The notes under the pieces: generated by a model
Databases searched by the model: none
What the model was told of the DNA's origin: nothing
What the model saw: the letters and a program-made list of their open reading frames with translations, nothing else
Made by a program: the position numbers and the translations under genes
Assembly (NCBI GenBank): GCA_034505955.1
Contig: JAPDQK010000010.1
Span: 62,001-126,000 of the forward strand
Source of the DNA: Zhuqueibacter pondensis
GTDB taxonomy: Bacteria; Zhuqueibacterota; Zhuqueibacteria; Zhuqueibacterales; Zhuqueibacteraceae
Length of the DNA stretch: 64,000 nt
Direction: 5' to 3'
Part shown: positions 45,332 to 53,674 of the stretch, piece after piece
How the letters are laid out: every line of letters begins with the position of its first letter
Numbering within the stretch: the first letter of the stretch is position 1

Positions 45332-45961
45332 CTACGATAAACATTCCTCAATAAACAATTGTGCGACGCGCTGCAATTTTTTCGAGGTGAAGCGCACCGC
45401 GTACTCGATCAAACGCTCAGGCCGCAAAATTTCATGCCCGCTGATGCGATAAGATTCCGTGAAAATCCCGCCATCGTTCGGAGAAAATGTGGCGAGGTTC
45501 AGATAGAAAAAATCCAACAGCGCTTTTTCCGGAGCGGCCATCATGACCGCAAAGCCGGCCTCGTCGCGAATCGTATCAAATCCGAAAAACAGAGACTTTT
45601 TCAGATGGCGAAACGAGTACGTGCCCTCAGGCGTGTCGTATTGCACTGGCTTTCCGGTCGTGACACTCGTAACTTGGTAAACCGCTTCGGGAATAATATG
45701 ATAGAAGGCGAGCGCACTTTCCAGGCTGATATAAGAAGGAAAAACCATCTGATTGGCGAGAAAGAATCGCGAGGGCTGGATGGCGCGATCTTCCCGATTG
45801 AGCAGGTACAGGCCTTTCTTGAGCTGAACGAGAAGTCCCTGCTTTTGCCATCGGCTCAACTGGTTGCGCAAAATGTGCTCATCCTCATTCAACGCGCTGA
45901 GGAAGCTTCTCGAGACCACCGGATGGCGTCGTACCAGGTTTTTGAAATCCTGATATTTCAT
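45332..45961 (-). CDS. abiEi: AbiEi-type antitoxin and autorepressor
   Basis: A 209-aa protein of the AbiEi family. It has an N-terminal winged helix-turn-helix (about 15-55, LRNQLSRWQKQGLLVQLKKG, then YLL) and a C-terminal antitoxin domain (about 75-205, including ISLESALAFYHIIPEAV and ALLDFFYL). AbiEi neutralises AbiEii without direct binding and represses its own operon by binding inverted repeats. A 36-base imperfect palindrome sits exactly at its start codon, matching that mode of control. It heads the operon abiEi-abiEii-NACHT/FGE. Confidence 0.85.
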   Translation of the reverse strand: MKYQDFKNLVRRHPVVSRSFLSALNEDEHILRNQLSRWQKQGLLVQLKKGLYLLNREDRAIQPSRFFLANQMVFPSYISLESALAFYHIIPEAVYQVTSVTTGKPVQYDTPEGTYSFRHLKKSLFFGFDTIRDEAGFAVMMAAPEKALLDFFYLNLATFSPNDGGIFTESYRISGHEILRPERLIEYAVRFTSKKLQRVAQLFIEECLS

Positions 45962-45996
45962 TCCCTTTACTCATCATTTTTGATGATTTAAGGGAA
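45961..45996. promoter_or_regulatory. Palindromic operator at the abiEi start
   Basis: An inverted repeat with 16-base arms (14 pairs match) and a TTTT centre: outer arms TTCCCTT / AAGGGAA and inner arms TCATCA / TGATGA. It overlaps the start codon and the ribosome-binding region of abiEi. By analogy with known AbiEi autoregulation it is probably bound by the antitoxin to control the three-gene operon. Confidence 0.65.
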
Positions 45997-46036
45997 TATA
46001 GCAAATTTCCCCTCGAAATGCAAGAATTCACTAATT

Positions 46037-47704
46037 TTATTCCGGCAACGGCGGATGTTGGCGATGAAACGCTGTGGCCTCCTGATAAGCTTTTGCCACC
46101 GCCAAAACTGTAGCCTCGTCGTACAATCGGCCGATGAAGCTGATGCTGGTCGGACTGCCTTTTTTGTCGAAACCATTCGGCACGACGACGCAGGGATGGC
46201 CGGTGAGATTGGTGAGCAGGAGATTATCGCCAAAGGAAGGGGTGACATAAACGTCGATATTCGCCATCACTTTGGCCATTTCTTGAATGACCAGATAGCG
46301 CACGCGGTTCGCCTGAATATATTCCACCGCGGGAATGAAGCGCGAGGCGCGAAAGACGTTGGGCCAGGCGTTGCGGATTTGTCGCACCATCAGATCATCT
46401 TTGCCGGAGCGCGTCAACTCATCAAACGCCGCTGCGGCCTCGGCGCTTAAAATAAAGGAAAGATCGTTGATCGGATAATCCGGCAGCGCGACAGGAATCA
46501 AATCGGCGCCCAGCTCCCGCAGCTTGGCGAGCACGGCCTCATTATTGGCTTTATTCGTCGTATCTTTTTCAAAGGCGCTTTGCAAATAACCAAGCCGAAT
46601 CTGGCGCAACTCGAGGTTGGGGTTATAGTTGAACGGCAGATCGACCACGGTTTGATCGATGCCATCCGGCCCGTAAATGGCGTTGAACACCAGCGCGCAG
46701 TCTTCAACGGTGCGACAAATCGGGCCAATCTTGTCCATTGACCAACTGAGCGCCATGGCACCGGCGCGGCTCACGCGGCCATAAGTTGGGCGCAATCCGG
46801 TCACGCCGCAACGTGTTGACGGCGAAACAATGGAGCCCCAAGTCTCCGTGCCAATCGAAAATGCCACCAATCCTGCAGCCGTGGCCGCAGCGGAACCGGC
46901 CGAAGAACCGCTGGAGCCTTGTTCCAAATTCCAGGGATTGCGCGTTTTGCCGCCGAACCAAACATCGCCCCAAGCCAATTCGCCCAAAGTGGTTTTCGCA
47001 ACCAGCACCGCGCCGGCTTGCTCGAGACGTTGAATGACGGTGGCATCGGTGTCGATGATTTGATCTTTGTAAGGAACGGAACCCCACGTGGTTTTATAAC
47101 CTTTCTTGGCTAATAAATCTTTGGCAGCGTAGGGAATGCCGTGCAGCGGACCGCGATATTTTCCGGCGGCGATTTCGGCATCGGCGCGTTGAGCTTGCTG
47201 AAGCGCCAACTCTTCGGTCAGCGTGATCACGCACTCCAGCTTGGGGCCGTATTTCTTCAAGCGCTCGAGATACATCTTGGTGAGCGCGGTCGAAGTGATC
47301 CGGCGCGTGCGAATCAGCTCGGCCAGCTCACCGACCGAGGCATAAGCGAGCTCTTCGAGATTCGCCGGCACAGCAAGTTTCGCAGGTTTGCTCCACACCG
47401 GCGGTTTGCGCTTGGTTTCGAATTTCATGCCAACCGGAACCGGATTGAAAGCCAGTGCCGGCGGCACGCTGTTGTCAATGGTGAGCGCGCGCAGCTTTTG
47501 ATAACTATCGAGATTCTCTTTGAGATCGCCGAGCATCGAGTCGCGTTTGGCGTCGCTGAACTGCAGCCCGAGGAGATTCTCGGCGGCGGCCACCATCTCG
47601 CGCGTGAGGGGATTTTTTTCTTGAGTTTGATGGATCGCGCCAATAACCAGGCAAGCCATGACAGGGAGCAGAAGAAGCAGGTGGAAATTCCATTGGTGTC
47701 GCAT
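46037..47704 (-). CDS. Secreted amidase-signature hydrolase
   Basis: A 555-aa amidase-signature enzyme with an N-terminal hydrophobic segment (LLLLLPVMACLVIGAIH, about 7-23), likely exported or membrane-anchored. The Ser-Ser-Lys triad is present: lysine in YAAKDLLAKKG, the glycine/serine loop EQGSSGSSAGSAAA, and the nucleophile region SIGTETWGSIVSPS. It resembles GatA but lacks a GatB/GatC context, and the leader argues against tRNA amidation. The amide substrate is unknown. The start at 47704 (GGA seven to ten bases upstream) removes a polar 16-residue extension. The following gene region on this strand is the abiE operon, 76 bases past its stop. Confidence 0.88.
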   Translation of the reverse strand: MRHQWNFHLLLLLPVMACLVIGAIHQTQEKNPLTREMVAAAENLLGLQFSDAKRDSMLGDLKENLDSYQKLRALTIDNSVPPALAFNPVPVGMKFETKRKPPVWSKPAKLAVPANLEELAYASVGELAELIRTRRITSTALTKMYLERLKKYGPKLECVITLTEELALQQAQRADAEIAAGKYRGPLHGIPYAAKDLLAKKGYKTTWGSVPYKDQIIDTDATVIQRLEQAGAVLVAKTTLGELAWGDVWFGGKTRNPWNLEQGSSGSSAGSAAATAAGLVAFSIGTETWGSIVSPSTRCGVTGLRPTYGRVSRAGAMALSWSMDKIGPICRTVEDCALVFNAIYGPDGIDQTVVDLPFNYNPNLELRQIRLGYLQSAFEKDTTNKANNEAVLAKLRELGADLIPVALPDYPINDLSFILSAEAAAAFDELTRSGKDDLMVRQIRNAWPNVFRASRFIPAVEYIQANRVRYLVIQEMAKVMANIDVYVTPSFGDNLLLTNLTGHPCVVVPNGFDKKGSPTSISFIGRLYDEATVLAVAKAYQEATAFHRQHPPLPE

Positions 47705-47840
47705 AGATTCGTTCCTTATGGTGGAGCATTGATGAGCAGATTGATTGTGCAATCAAACTCGCGTCATGATGATTTTTTGCGTTGTAGCCTGTGACCGCGG
47801 GCTCACCGGCGTTGGACAAAAATCGGATGGAAAATGCTTG

Positions 47841-48233
47841 TCAATGATATGGAGGAAAAACCCTCGGCTCGACGGTTTTGTCGCCTTTTAGCTCCTGTGT
47901 TGCTTGTTCGCGCGTCAAGACCCAGATGGTGTAGATGCCAAGAATCGTTCCGAGCGGAATGTTGAAAATATTCACAAAGCCGAGTATGAGAACCAAAATT
48001 CTTGCCCAGGGTTGCCGCAACAGCAGCGCCGTGCCACCGATGATGGCCGGTACCGATACGATGGCAAAAAAGAAGGCCAGGACGGCGCCAAAACCGGAGG
48101 TGCTGAATATCAACAATCTTCTGGGGAAAGCGACCTGTCCAGTCAGCGCATTCAAAAAAACGATCGCGACGATCAGACCGAGAATGCCAAAAACAAGATA
48201 AAGTCCCCCCAGTATCTTGACATGATTCTTCAT
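47841..48233 (-). CDS. Small integral membrane protein
   Basis: A 130-aa protein with four probable transmembrane segments (ILGGLYLVFGILGLIVAIVF, about 6-26; AVLAFFFAIVSVPAIIGGTA, about 50-70; ARILVLILGFVNIFNIPLGT and the adjacent ILGIYTIWVL, about 77-107) and a charged C-terminal tail. It resembles small DUF4064-like or DUF2127-like bacterial membrane proteins of unknown role. It follows the FmdB-like zinc-ribbon gene by 10 bases and may be cotranscribed with it. Confidence 0.75.
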   Translation of the reverse strand: MKNHVKILGGLYLVFGILGLIVAIVFLNALTGQVAFPRRLLIFSTSGFGAVLAFFFAIVSVPAIIGGTALLLRQPWARILVLILGFVNIFNIPLGTILGIYTIWVLTREQATQELKGDKTVEPRVFPPYH

Positions 48234-48243
48234 TCGATCTCCT

Positions 48244-48408
48244 TTATGCTTTTCGCGAGGTCTTTGCGAAAAAGTTGCTCAACAGTTGCTCGACGTTTTC
48301 ACTTTTGCATTTGGGGCACTGCGGCTTGAATTTGTCATGCTCGCTGACTCTGAGCACTTCGACGAACTGATGGCCGCAGTCTTTGCATCGATATTCATAA
48401 GTTGGCAT
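48244..48408 (-). CDS. FmdB-family zinc-ribbon protein
   Basis: A 54-aa protein, found by translating the minus strand. It opens with MPTYEYRCKDCGHQF, has CPKC about twenty residues later, and ends ...FFAKTSRKA. The CxxC/CxxC pair and the MPTYEY start are the hallmark of the FmdB (putative regulatory) zinc-ribbon family. Its function is not established; members are often near transport or redox genes. GAGGAAA precedes the ATG. It ends 10 bases before the small membrane-protein gene. Confidence 0.85.
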   Translation of the reverse strand: MPTYEYRCKDCGHQFVEVLRVSEHDKFKPQCPKCKSENVEQLLSNFFAKTSRKA

Positions 48409-48515
48409 GGCCTTTTCCTCCTTGTGAGTGATCAGAGACTTGACTGTTCATCATCTGCCGTCTACTTTTTTATTATACAAAAATTTTTATTGAAATCAAG
48501 AGCATGCCCAGGAAA

Positions 48516-49508
48516 TTAGTCCGGACGCTTTCGGATTTGCCTGAGTTGTTGTTCCCGCTCCGCGAGCAGTGTCTCGATCGCGGCAATGTCTTCAGTTGAT
48601 ATTTGCCAGTCTGCCGCTGCCGTTGTCTCCTCGATTTGAGAGGGACGCCGCGCACCGACAATCGCCGCCGTCACCTCGGCGCGCCGCAGGACCCAGGCAA
48701 TGGCCAACTGCGCCACGGTTCTGTCATGGCGCTGAGCGAGGGGCAGCAACTTCTTGACAAGCTCGAGGTTGACAGAAAGTTCCGGCTCCTGGAAATGGCG
48801 GTTTTTCCTGCGCCAGTCATCTTCCGGCAGGCTGTCGACACGCTCTTTCGTGAATTTGCCGGTTAACAGTCCCGCCTGCATCGGGCTGTAAACGATCACG
48901 CCAATATTGTTGGCCGCGCAGTAAGCGAGCAGCTCTTTTTCGACGCCGCGTTCCAGCATGCTGTATGGCGGCTGCAGCGAAGCGACCGGATGAATTGACT
49001 GCACGCGTTTGAGCTGCTCGAGGTTGAAATTCGAGACGCCAGCATAACGTATTTTACCTTCTTTAATCAAGTCCGCAATCAAGCCCCATGCTTCCTCGAT
49101 ATCTTTATCGGGGCTCGGCCAGTGAATCTGGTAAAGGTCAATCGCCTCCACTCGCAACCGGCGCAGGCTGTCTTCGACTTCGCGGCGCACGCTGGGGGCT
49201 TTGAGTCGAGGATAAGGCGTGGTGCGGTCCCGGTCCCAAACCAAACCGCACTTGGTGGCAATGAGGACTTTTTCTCGGCTCCCGGCGAGGGCGCGCGCAA
49301 CGATCTCCTCCGCATGGCCGAGGCCATAAACCGCTGCGGTGTCTATCCAGTTGATGCCCAAATCCAGGGCGCGATGAATGGCAGCAATGGAATCGGCGTC
49401 ATCTTGTGGGCCCCAGGCATAGGCCCATCCGCCGCCACCGAAGGCCCACGTGCCCAGCCCAATAATTGTCAGATGCAAGTCGGTGTATCCGAGTTTTCGT
49501 GTTTGCAT
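48516..49508 (-). CDS. Aldo/keto reductase
   Basis: A 330-aa NADPH-dependent aldo/keto reductase of the TIM-barrel superfamily. Catalytic Asp and Tyr lie in WIDTAAVYG (about 53-61), the Lys in VLIATKCGLVW (about 80-90) and the His in LYQIHWPSP (about 118-126). The C-terminal VLRRAEVTAAIVGARRPSQI is the cofactor-phosphate site. The start at 49508 has AGGA eight bases upstream; a codon three residues earlier overlaps that site. It lies 18 bases after the beta-barrel gene's stop, on the same strand. The substrate is unknown. Confidence 0.9.
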   Translation of the reverse strand: MQTRKLGYTDLHLTIIGLGTWAFGGGGWAYAWGPQDDADSIAAIHRALDLGINWIDTAAVYGLGHAEEIVARALAGSREKVLIATKCGLVWDRDRTTPYPRLKAPSVRREVEDSLRRLRVEAIDLYQIHWPSPDKDIEEAWGLIADLIKEGKIRYAGVSNFNLEQLKRVQSIHPVASLQPPYSMLERGVEKELLAYCAANNIGVIVYSPMQAGLLTGKFTKERVDSLPEDDWRRKNRHFQEPELSVNLELVKKLLPLAQRHDRTVAQLAIAWVLRRAEVTAAIVGARRPSQIEETTAAADWQISTEDIAAIETLLAEREQQLRQIRKRPD

Positions 49509-49526
49509 GGCTCTCATCCTGTTTCG

Positions 49527-50225
49527 CTAAAATACATATCCCACACCAGCGACAAAATGATGCGCCAGAATTTGTGTATCGGCGTGGCCATGTGCTATTC
49601 GTACATCCTGGAGATTGTTGCTGGTGAATTTGTATTCCGCCAGCACTTCTGCCTGGCGCCCAATTTTGCCGGCAAACCCCAGCGCGATTTGTACCGCGGG
49701 AAAAGTCAGGTCAAATTGTTCCTGATGCTCGCCCTCGAAAGTGCTTTCCGCATGCGGAATTCCCAGACCCAATCCCAACCGGCCACGCCATTGCAGTTTC
49801 CACCAGCGCTTTTGCAGAACGACATTGGCAAGCGCCAGATTGTCGCCATGGGAAAAGGAAAAATCACGCAGCAGGGTTTTCATCGGAATCCGTGCGTCAT
49901 ACGGAGCACCGTGAAAGCTGCCTGTCACGTGCACAGTTCTTTCGGTGCGGGCATAGGCTTTGTTGTGAATGAATTCGATTTCACCTCCCAGCCAATTGGG
50001 GTTCCGAAGAAATTTGCCAATTCGTATGCCATAATAGAGCGGCACTCTGAGCGCCTCGCCACTATAGGCCACGGTGTGAAAGATGAGCGCCGTCTGCCGT
50101 TGCGGTTGCCGAATCTCGACATCGTGGGAAATGATCTTCACCGGCCCGAGAAAAGCTTCGATCTGCCATTGGCCGGCTGCCACGGTTGGCAACAGCAACA
50201 GTAAAAGCCAAAGTACCCGAACCAT
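49527..50225 (-). CDS. Predicted outer-membrane beta-barrel protein
   Basis: A 232-aa protein with a signal peptide (VLWLLLLLLPTVAAG, cleaved near 18) followed by alternating amphipathic strands (for example LRVPLYYGIRIGKFL, LGGEIEFIHNKAYAR, WKLQWRGRLGLGLGIPHAE) and a terminal aromatic residue (FVAGVGYVF), typical of OmpA/OmpW-size barrels. No family is recognised. GAGGTG four to five bases before the ATG sets the start at 50225. It sits between the GH127 gene (26 bases upstream) and the aldo/keto reductase, so the three form a probable operon. Confidence 0.75.
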   Translation of the reverse strand: MVRVLWLLLLLLPTVAAGQWQIEAFLGPVKIISHDVEIRQPQRQTALIFHTVAYSGEALRVPLYYGIRIGKFLRNPNWLGGEIEFIHNKAYARTERTVHVTGSFHGAPYDARIPMKTLLRDFSFSHGDNLALANVVLQKRWWKLQWRGRLGLGLGIPHAESTFEGEHQEQFDLTFPAVQIALGFAGKIGRQAEVLAEYKFTSNNLQDVRIAHGHADTQILAHHFVAGVGYVF

Positions 50226-50251
50226 GATACACCTCTGCAAATCTCGTTACC

Positions 50252-52300
50252 TCATTTCCAAACATTTGCCTCCGGGCATTCGCTGATCCGCGGAAAAGAT
50301 GAGACGCGCAACCGGGCCGCACCCATCGGAATCAAAACCACTTCCTCCAGAGGTTCATCCGAACGCACCGGACTGCTCGGAAGCGTGCCGATCAGGCCGT
50401 TGCTTTCCAATTTCCATCCGGTAATGCGTTTGCCTTTGGCGCGCAACGACACAGGCACGTTTTCCGGTGTGAACGGCTGCGCGGGCACGGCGGCATGAGT
50501 TTTGGCGACTTCAAAGGAAGCCGAGGGATCGTTCGGATCCACAACGAGTCCATAGTTCCATGAGGTCGTGGGAAAGACTTCGTAAGCCGGCCATGGGTCA
50601 GCGCCGCCGTAACGCTCCCAACGCTCGCCGATCTTGAGCGCATAGGTGAGCGGACCGCGCGCGACGGAAATCGCGTTGTTGTTTTTTGCCCACGTTTTGA
50701 CGGAAATGGTCATCGGTAATTCGAGATGAACCACGTCGCCATTCTTCCAGTTTCGCTCCAACACCAGCCAGGAAGCGGGTGTGGCCTGCACTTCAATTTT
50801 TTCTCCGTTGATTTGAACGCGCGCCTCCCGGCACCAGTTCGGAATGCGCAACAAAAACGGAAATGACACTGCTTTCGAGGCGGAGAATTTGAATTCAACG
50901 ACCTCATCAAAGGGATAATCGGTGGTTTCGGTGATCCGAACCTCGAGGCCACTTCCAACTTTTGCCGTTACGGTGCTTGCTGAATAGAGCGCCGCAGCCA
51001 GGCCGTGGTTTTGCGTGGCCAGCCAAAGATGTTCGGCATAATAGGGCCAACCGAAGGCGACATTATGCTGGCAGCAGCGATACTGCCACGGATTGTAGGA
51101 GAGCATGTCGCCGCTGTTGTCAAACATCGGCGCCTTGCTCATACGATCCAGTTGCACCATGTTCGGCGCGGTGAGATAATGCAAGCCCTTCAAATCTGGC
51201 GTCAGTGCTGCGGGCAACGAATTGAAGGCAACTTCCTCGGCGCGATCCGCCCACACGATGTTGCCGGTAATCTTCAACAACATTTCAAAGCTGTGCATGA
51301 ATTCGACCATCGAGCAGGTTTCCGCTCCCTGTCGTGGGTCGATGTATCCGGGGCGCGCATTCTCATCGGCGCCAAACATGCCGCCGGGAACCTGGCCGTA
51401 CATGCTCATGATCGTGTCGTAGTTACGTTCCGTGGCTTGCAGGTAACGAATGTCGCCGGTCTGCTGATAATATTCTGCCGGCTCGCGAAATCCCTGGCAC
51501 AGATTGACGCCGTGCCAGGTGGGAATGCCGCCGGTCCAATCCGCGGTGCGCTCATGGTTCACGCGCGCCAAATCCAACAGCCATTTCTCACCGGTCTGAT
51601 TGTAGAGCCAGTAAATATGATCGAGATTGTCCCCTCCCCGCCACTTCTGCCAGCTCTCCGGAAGGTATTGCTCGAGCGGGATTGCCGTCAGCCAGCGGCA
51701 ATATTTTGTCATCAGATCCAAAACGCGCTGGTCCTTCGTGGCCTCGTAGTGCGTCCGGAGGACATACAGCATCACCATGTTGGGCCAAATGTCATGATTC
51801 TTCTTGTTGAGCCGGGGACCAAAGTAGCCATCGCCTTCCTGGCTTGTGAGCACGCCCTCGACCCACTGTCGCGCTTGCTTGATCATCCGCTCCTCATTCA
51901 GCACGTAGCCCAGGTCGATGAATCCCTTCAACCAATACGGCAGCTCCTCCCAGCCGAATTCACCCTCACCATTGGCACTGACCCACGCGTTGCCGTCGTA
52001 GCGGCACCACTTGCTAATCTCGGTCAGTTTGCCGGTGAACCCTTCGGCCATCAATTGCAATTGCTGTCTCAGCCATCCTTCCGGTTTGATGCAGCCGACC
52101 GGAAGTTTGATGAGCGGACTCGCCAATAACGGCGCACGATTGCCAATATAGAAATTGTTTCCGCCAGTTGTCGCCGGTGAATTGATCACTCGTACCATCG
52201 TCTTCTCCTTTGTCTCGATGAGGTTCGCGGCATAAAGAACCAGGGGCGCGAACAACAAGAAAACCGTACCGACCGTCAAGCATTGCATTCGTCGATTCAT
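50252..52300 (-). CDS. GH127-type beta-L-arabinofuranosidase
   Basis: A 682-aa glycoside hydrolase of the GH127/DUF1680 group. A signal peptide (TVGTVFLLFAPLVLYA, about 10-25) is followed by the (alpha/alpha)6 barrel (about 65-440, with GCIKPEGWLRQQLQLM, GEGEFGWEELPYWLKG and ETCSMVEFMHSFEMLLK) and C-terminal beta domains. The zinc-coordinating Glu/Cys set typical of the family may be the ETCSMVEF and YRCCQHN regions. It is probably periplasmic, releasing L-arabinofuranose or a related sugar from plant or microbial glycans. It heads a probable operon with the beta-barrel and aldo/keto reductase genes. Confidence 0.85.
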   Translation of the reverse strand: MNRRMQCLTVGTVFLLFAPLVLYAANLIETKEKTMVRVINSPATTGGNNFYIGNRAPLLASPLIKLPVGCIKPEGWLRQQLQLMAEGFTGKLTEISKWCRYDGNAWVSANGEGEFGWEELPYWLKGFIDLGYVLNEERMIKQARQWVEGVLTSQEGDGYFGPRLNKKNHDIWPNMVMLYVLRTHYEATKDQRVLDLMTKYCRWLTAIPLEQYLPESWQKWRGGDNLDHIYWLYNQTGEKWLLDLARVNHERTADWTGGIPTWHGVNLCQGFREPAEYYQQTGDIRYLQATERNYDTIMSMYGQVPGGMFGADENARPGYIDPRQGAETCSMVEFMHSFEMLLKITGNIVWADRAEEVAFNSLPAALTPDLKGLHYLTAPNMVQLDRMSKAPMFDNSGDMLSYNPWQYRCCQHNVAFGWPYYAEHLWLATQNHGLAAALYSASTVTAKVGSGLEVRITETTDYPFDEVVEFKFSASKAVSFPFLLRIPNWCREARVQINGEKIEVQATPASWLVLERNWKNGDVVHLELPMTISVKTWAKNNNAISVARGPLTYALKIGERWERYGGADPWPAYEVFPTTSWNYGLVVDPNDPSASFEVAKTHAAVPAQPFTPENVPVSLRAKGKRITGWKLESNGLIGTLPSSPVRSDEPLEEVVLIPMGAARLRVSSFPRISECPEANVWK

Positions 52301-52380
52301 AACTTGCCTCTTTATTTAAAGGGTTGTTGCAATAACCCCTCCGGAGCAGTTTCCGAAGTGGCGCTTCAGAAGGTGACAGA

Positions 52381-53265
52381 TCAATTCTCCTTTGATGAAA
52401 TTGGATCCTCTCCATCAAATCGAGCAGTTGCAATTCTCTTTTGCCTGTTTCGTTCTTTTGTCAGGCGTGAGGCAATGAGAGTATAATGATAAACGTCTTC
52501 CACTTCGCGATGCCGGCGCACTCGGTAGGTGGCGGCCATGATAATCGTTGTCACCATCGAGATGGTCAGCCCGATGAGGTTTGTTGCCAGATGTGATGGC
52601 AGTGTGCCGGAATACCAATCGATTCCGAGCTTCGCCACGCTGAGCATAAAACTGAACAGCGATGCCAACAGCAGGGAATCAAGCATCCGGACCTGGGCCT
52701 CGCGATGCTGAATCTCCTCCCAAAGCTCGGGGACATAAATCTTCAGCAGGCGCTTACAAATAGAAAATGGCTGATAGCCCCGCAAGTCAGTATAGGGCAG
52801 ATGAACCTTCGATTCAATGAACGACTCGAGAGTTTTGAAGTATTGCTGACGTTTGTGAATCGCCGGATAGGGAAAGAGATAATCCTTGAGCTGGAATGGA
52901 GGTGGTATCGCCGATCTCTTGCTGAATCCCATAATAGTTTTGGGAAAAAATAGAACGATCCCGATTCCAAATGAGACTAAATCTGCAATGCGTGAGGGGA
53001 TGGCTTTCATAAAATACCCGGCGAGAAGCGCAACAAACGCCAGGCCGACATACGAAAAGGCGTTGAGTGCGGGCAGGGTAATTTTTTCTGAATGCAAACC
53101 CACGAGCGCATAAGCGATGTCCCGTGGATTGGCATCCTGCACCCATCCACTTGGGTGCAAGAGTTCAGCCATGCTGAGGAAGAGAATCAACCAGACGATG
53201 CCCGGCAGGAATACGCCCATGAAATCAACAATAGTGAGCCGTACAGGGCTTGATTCGGAATTCAT
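52381..53265 (-). CDS. Membrane protein of unknown function
   Basis: A 294-aa protein with about five transmembrane segments (VFLPGIVWLILFLSM, about 18-32; YVGLAFVALLAGYFM, about 72-86; LVSFGIGIVLFFP, about 95-107; LLLASLFSFMLSVA, about 198-211; LIGLTISMVTTIIMAATY, about 231-248), a central soluble loop (about 112-195) and a basic C-terminal tail. I do not recognise the family. The layout resembles effector-like membrane proteins in accessory regions, but nothing specific supports that. It stands alone, 80 bases upstream of GH127 on the same strand. Confidence 0.7.
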   Translation of the reverse strand: MNSESSPVRLTIVDFMGVFLPGIVWLILFLSMAELLHPSGWVQDANPRDIAYALVGLHSEKITLPALNAFSYVGLAFVALLAGYFMKAIPSRIADLVSFGIGIVLFFPKTIMGFSKRSAIPPPFQLKDYLFPYPAIHKRQQYFKTLESFIESKVHLPYTDLRGYQPFSICKRLLKIYVPELWEEIQHREAQVRMLDSLLLASLFSFMLSVAKLGIDWYSGTLPSHLATNLIGLTISMVTTIIMAATYRVRRHREVEDVYHYTLIASRLTKERNRQKRIATARFDGEDPISSKEN

Positions 53266-53674
53266 ATTTCACATTTCGCTGACAATATTTCTTCAAAAAA
53301 GCCAAAAGTCTTGGCAGCGCGCGCTGAAACAATTTTGTGGGAGGTGGAATAAAATAAATTACCCATTTTATTCCCGCAGATTGACACTGCCGGAACATAA
53401 AATGCCGCCGTTACTTTATCCCACCTCTTTAAATATGGCATTCACTGTTGACTTTGTCAAGGGTTTCTATCATCAATAATGCTTGACCTTTTTCCTCTTT
53501 GATACTATCTTATTTCGTAATGGCGGTGCTGAGAAGTCCAAAAGAAGATGTGAGGCATTTACGATACTTACGAGACGCAAGTCCGAGGGGATGGGCATTC
53601 CCCATGCAACAGCAATCAATTCACTCACTACTGCCTACTTTATTGAATATTTTACGTGAAAGAGGAACGCCAGG
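53266..53674. other. Divergent intergenic region before glycogen phosphorylase
   Basis: About 400 bases, moderately AT-rich, with promoters expected in both directions. I found no gene, repeat or structured RNA. The CTTATTTCGTAATGG stretch near 53510 contains promoter-like hexamers but nothing decisive. Confidence 0.35.

Noticed and set aside
49122..50204. Plus-strand open frame spanning the aldo/keto reductase and beta-barrel genes
   Set aside because: It runs antisense across two genes with clear signatures and has none of its own.
51005..52129. Plus-strand open frame opposite the GH127 gene
   Set aside because: Shadow frame with no domain; the minus strand encodes a recognisable enzyme.
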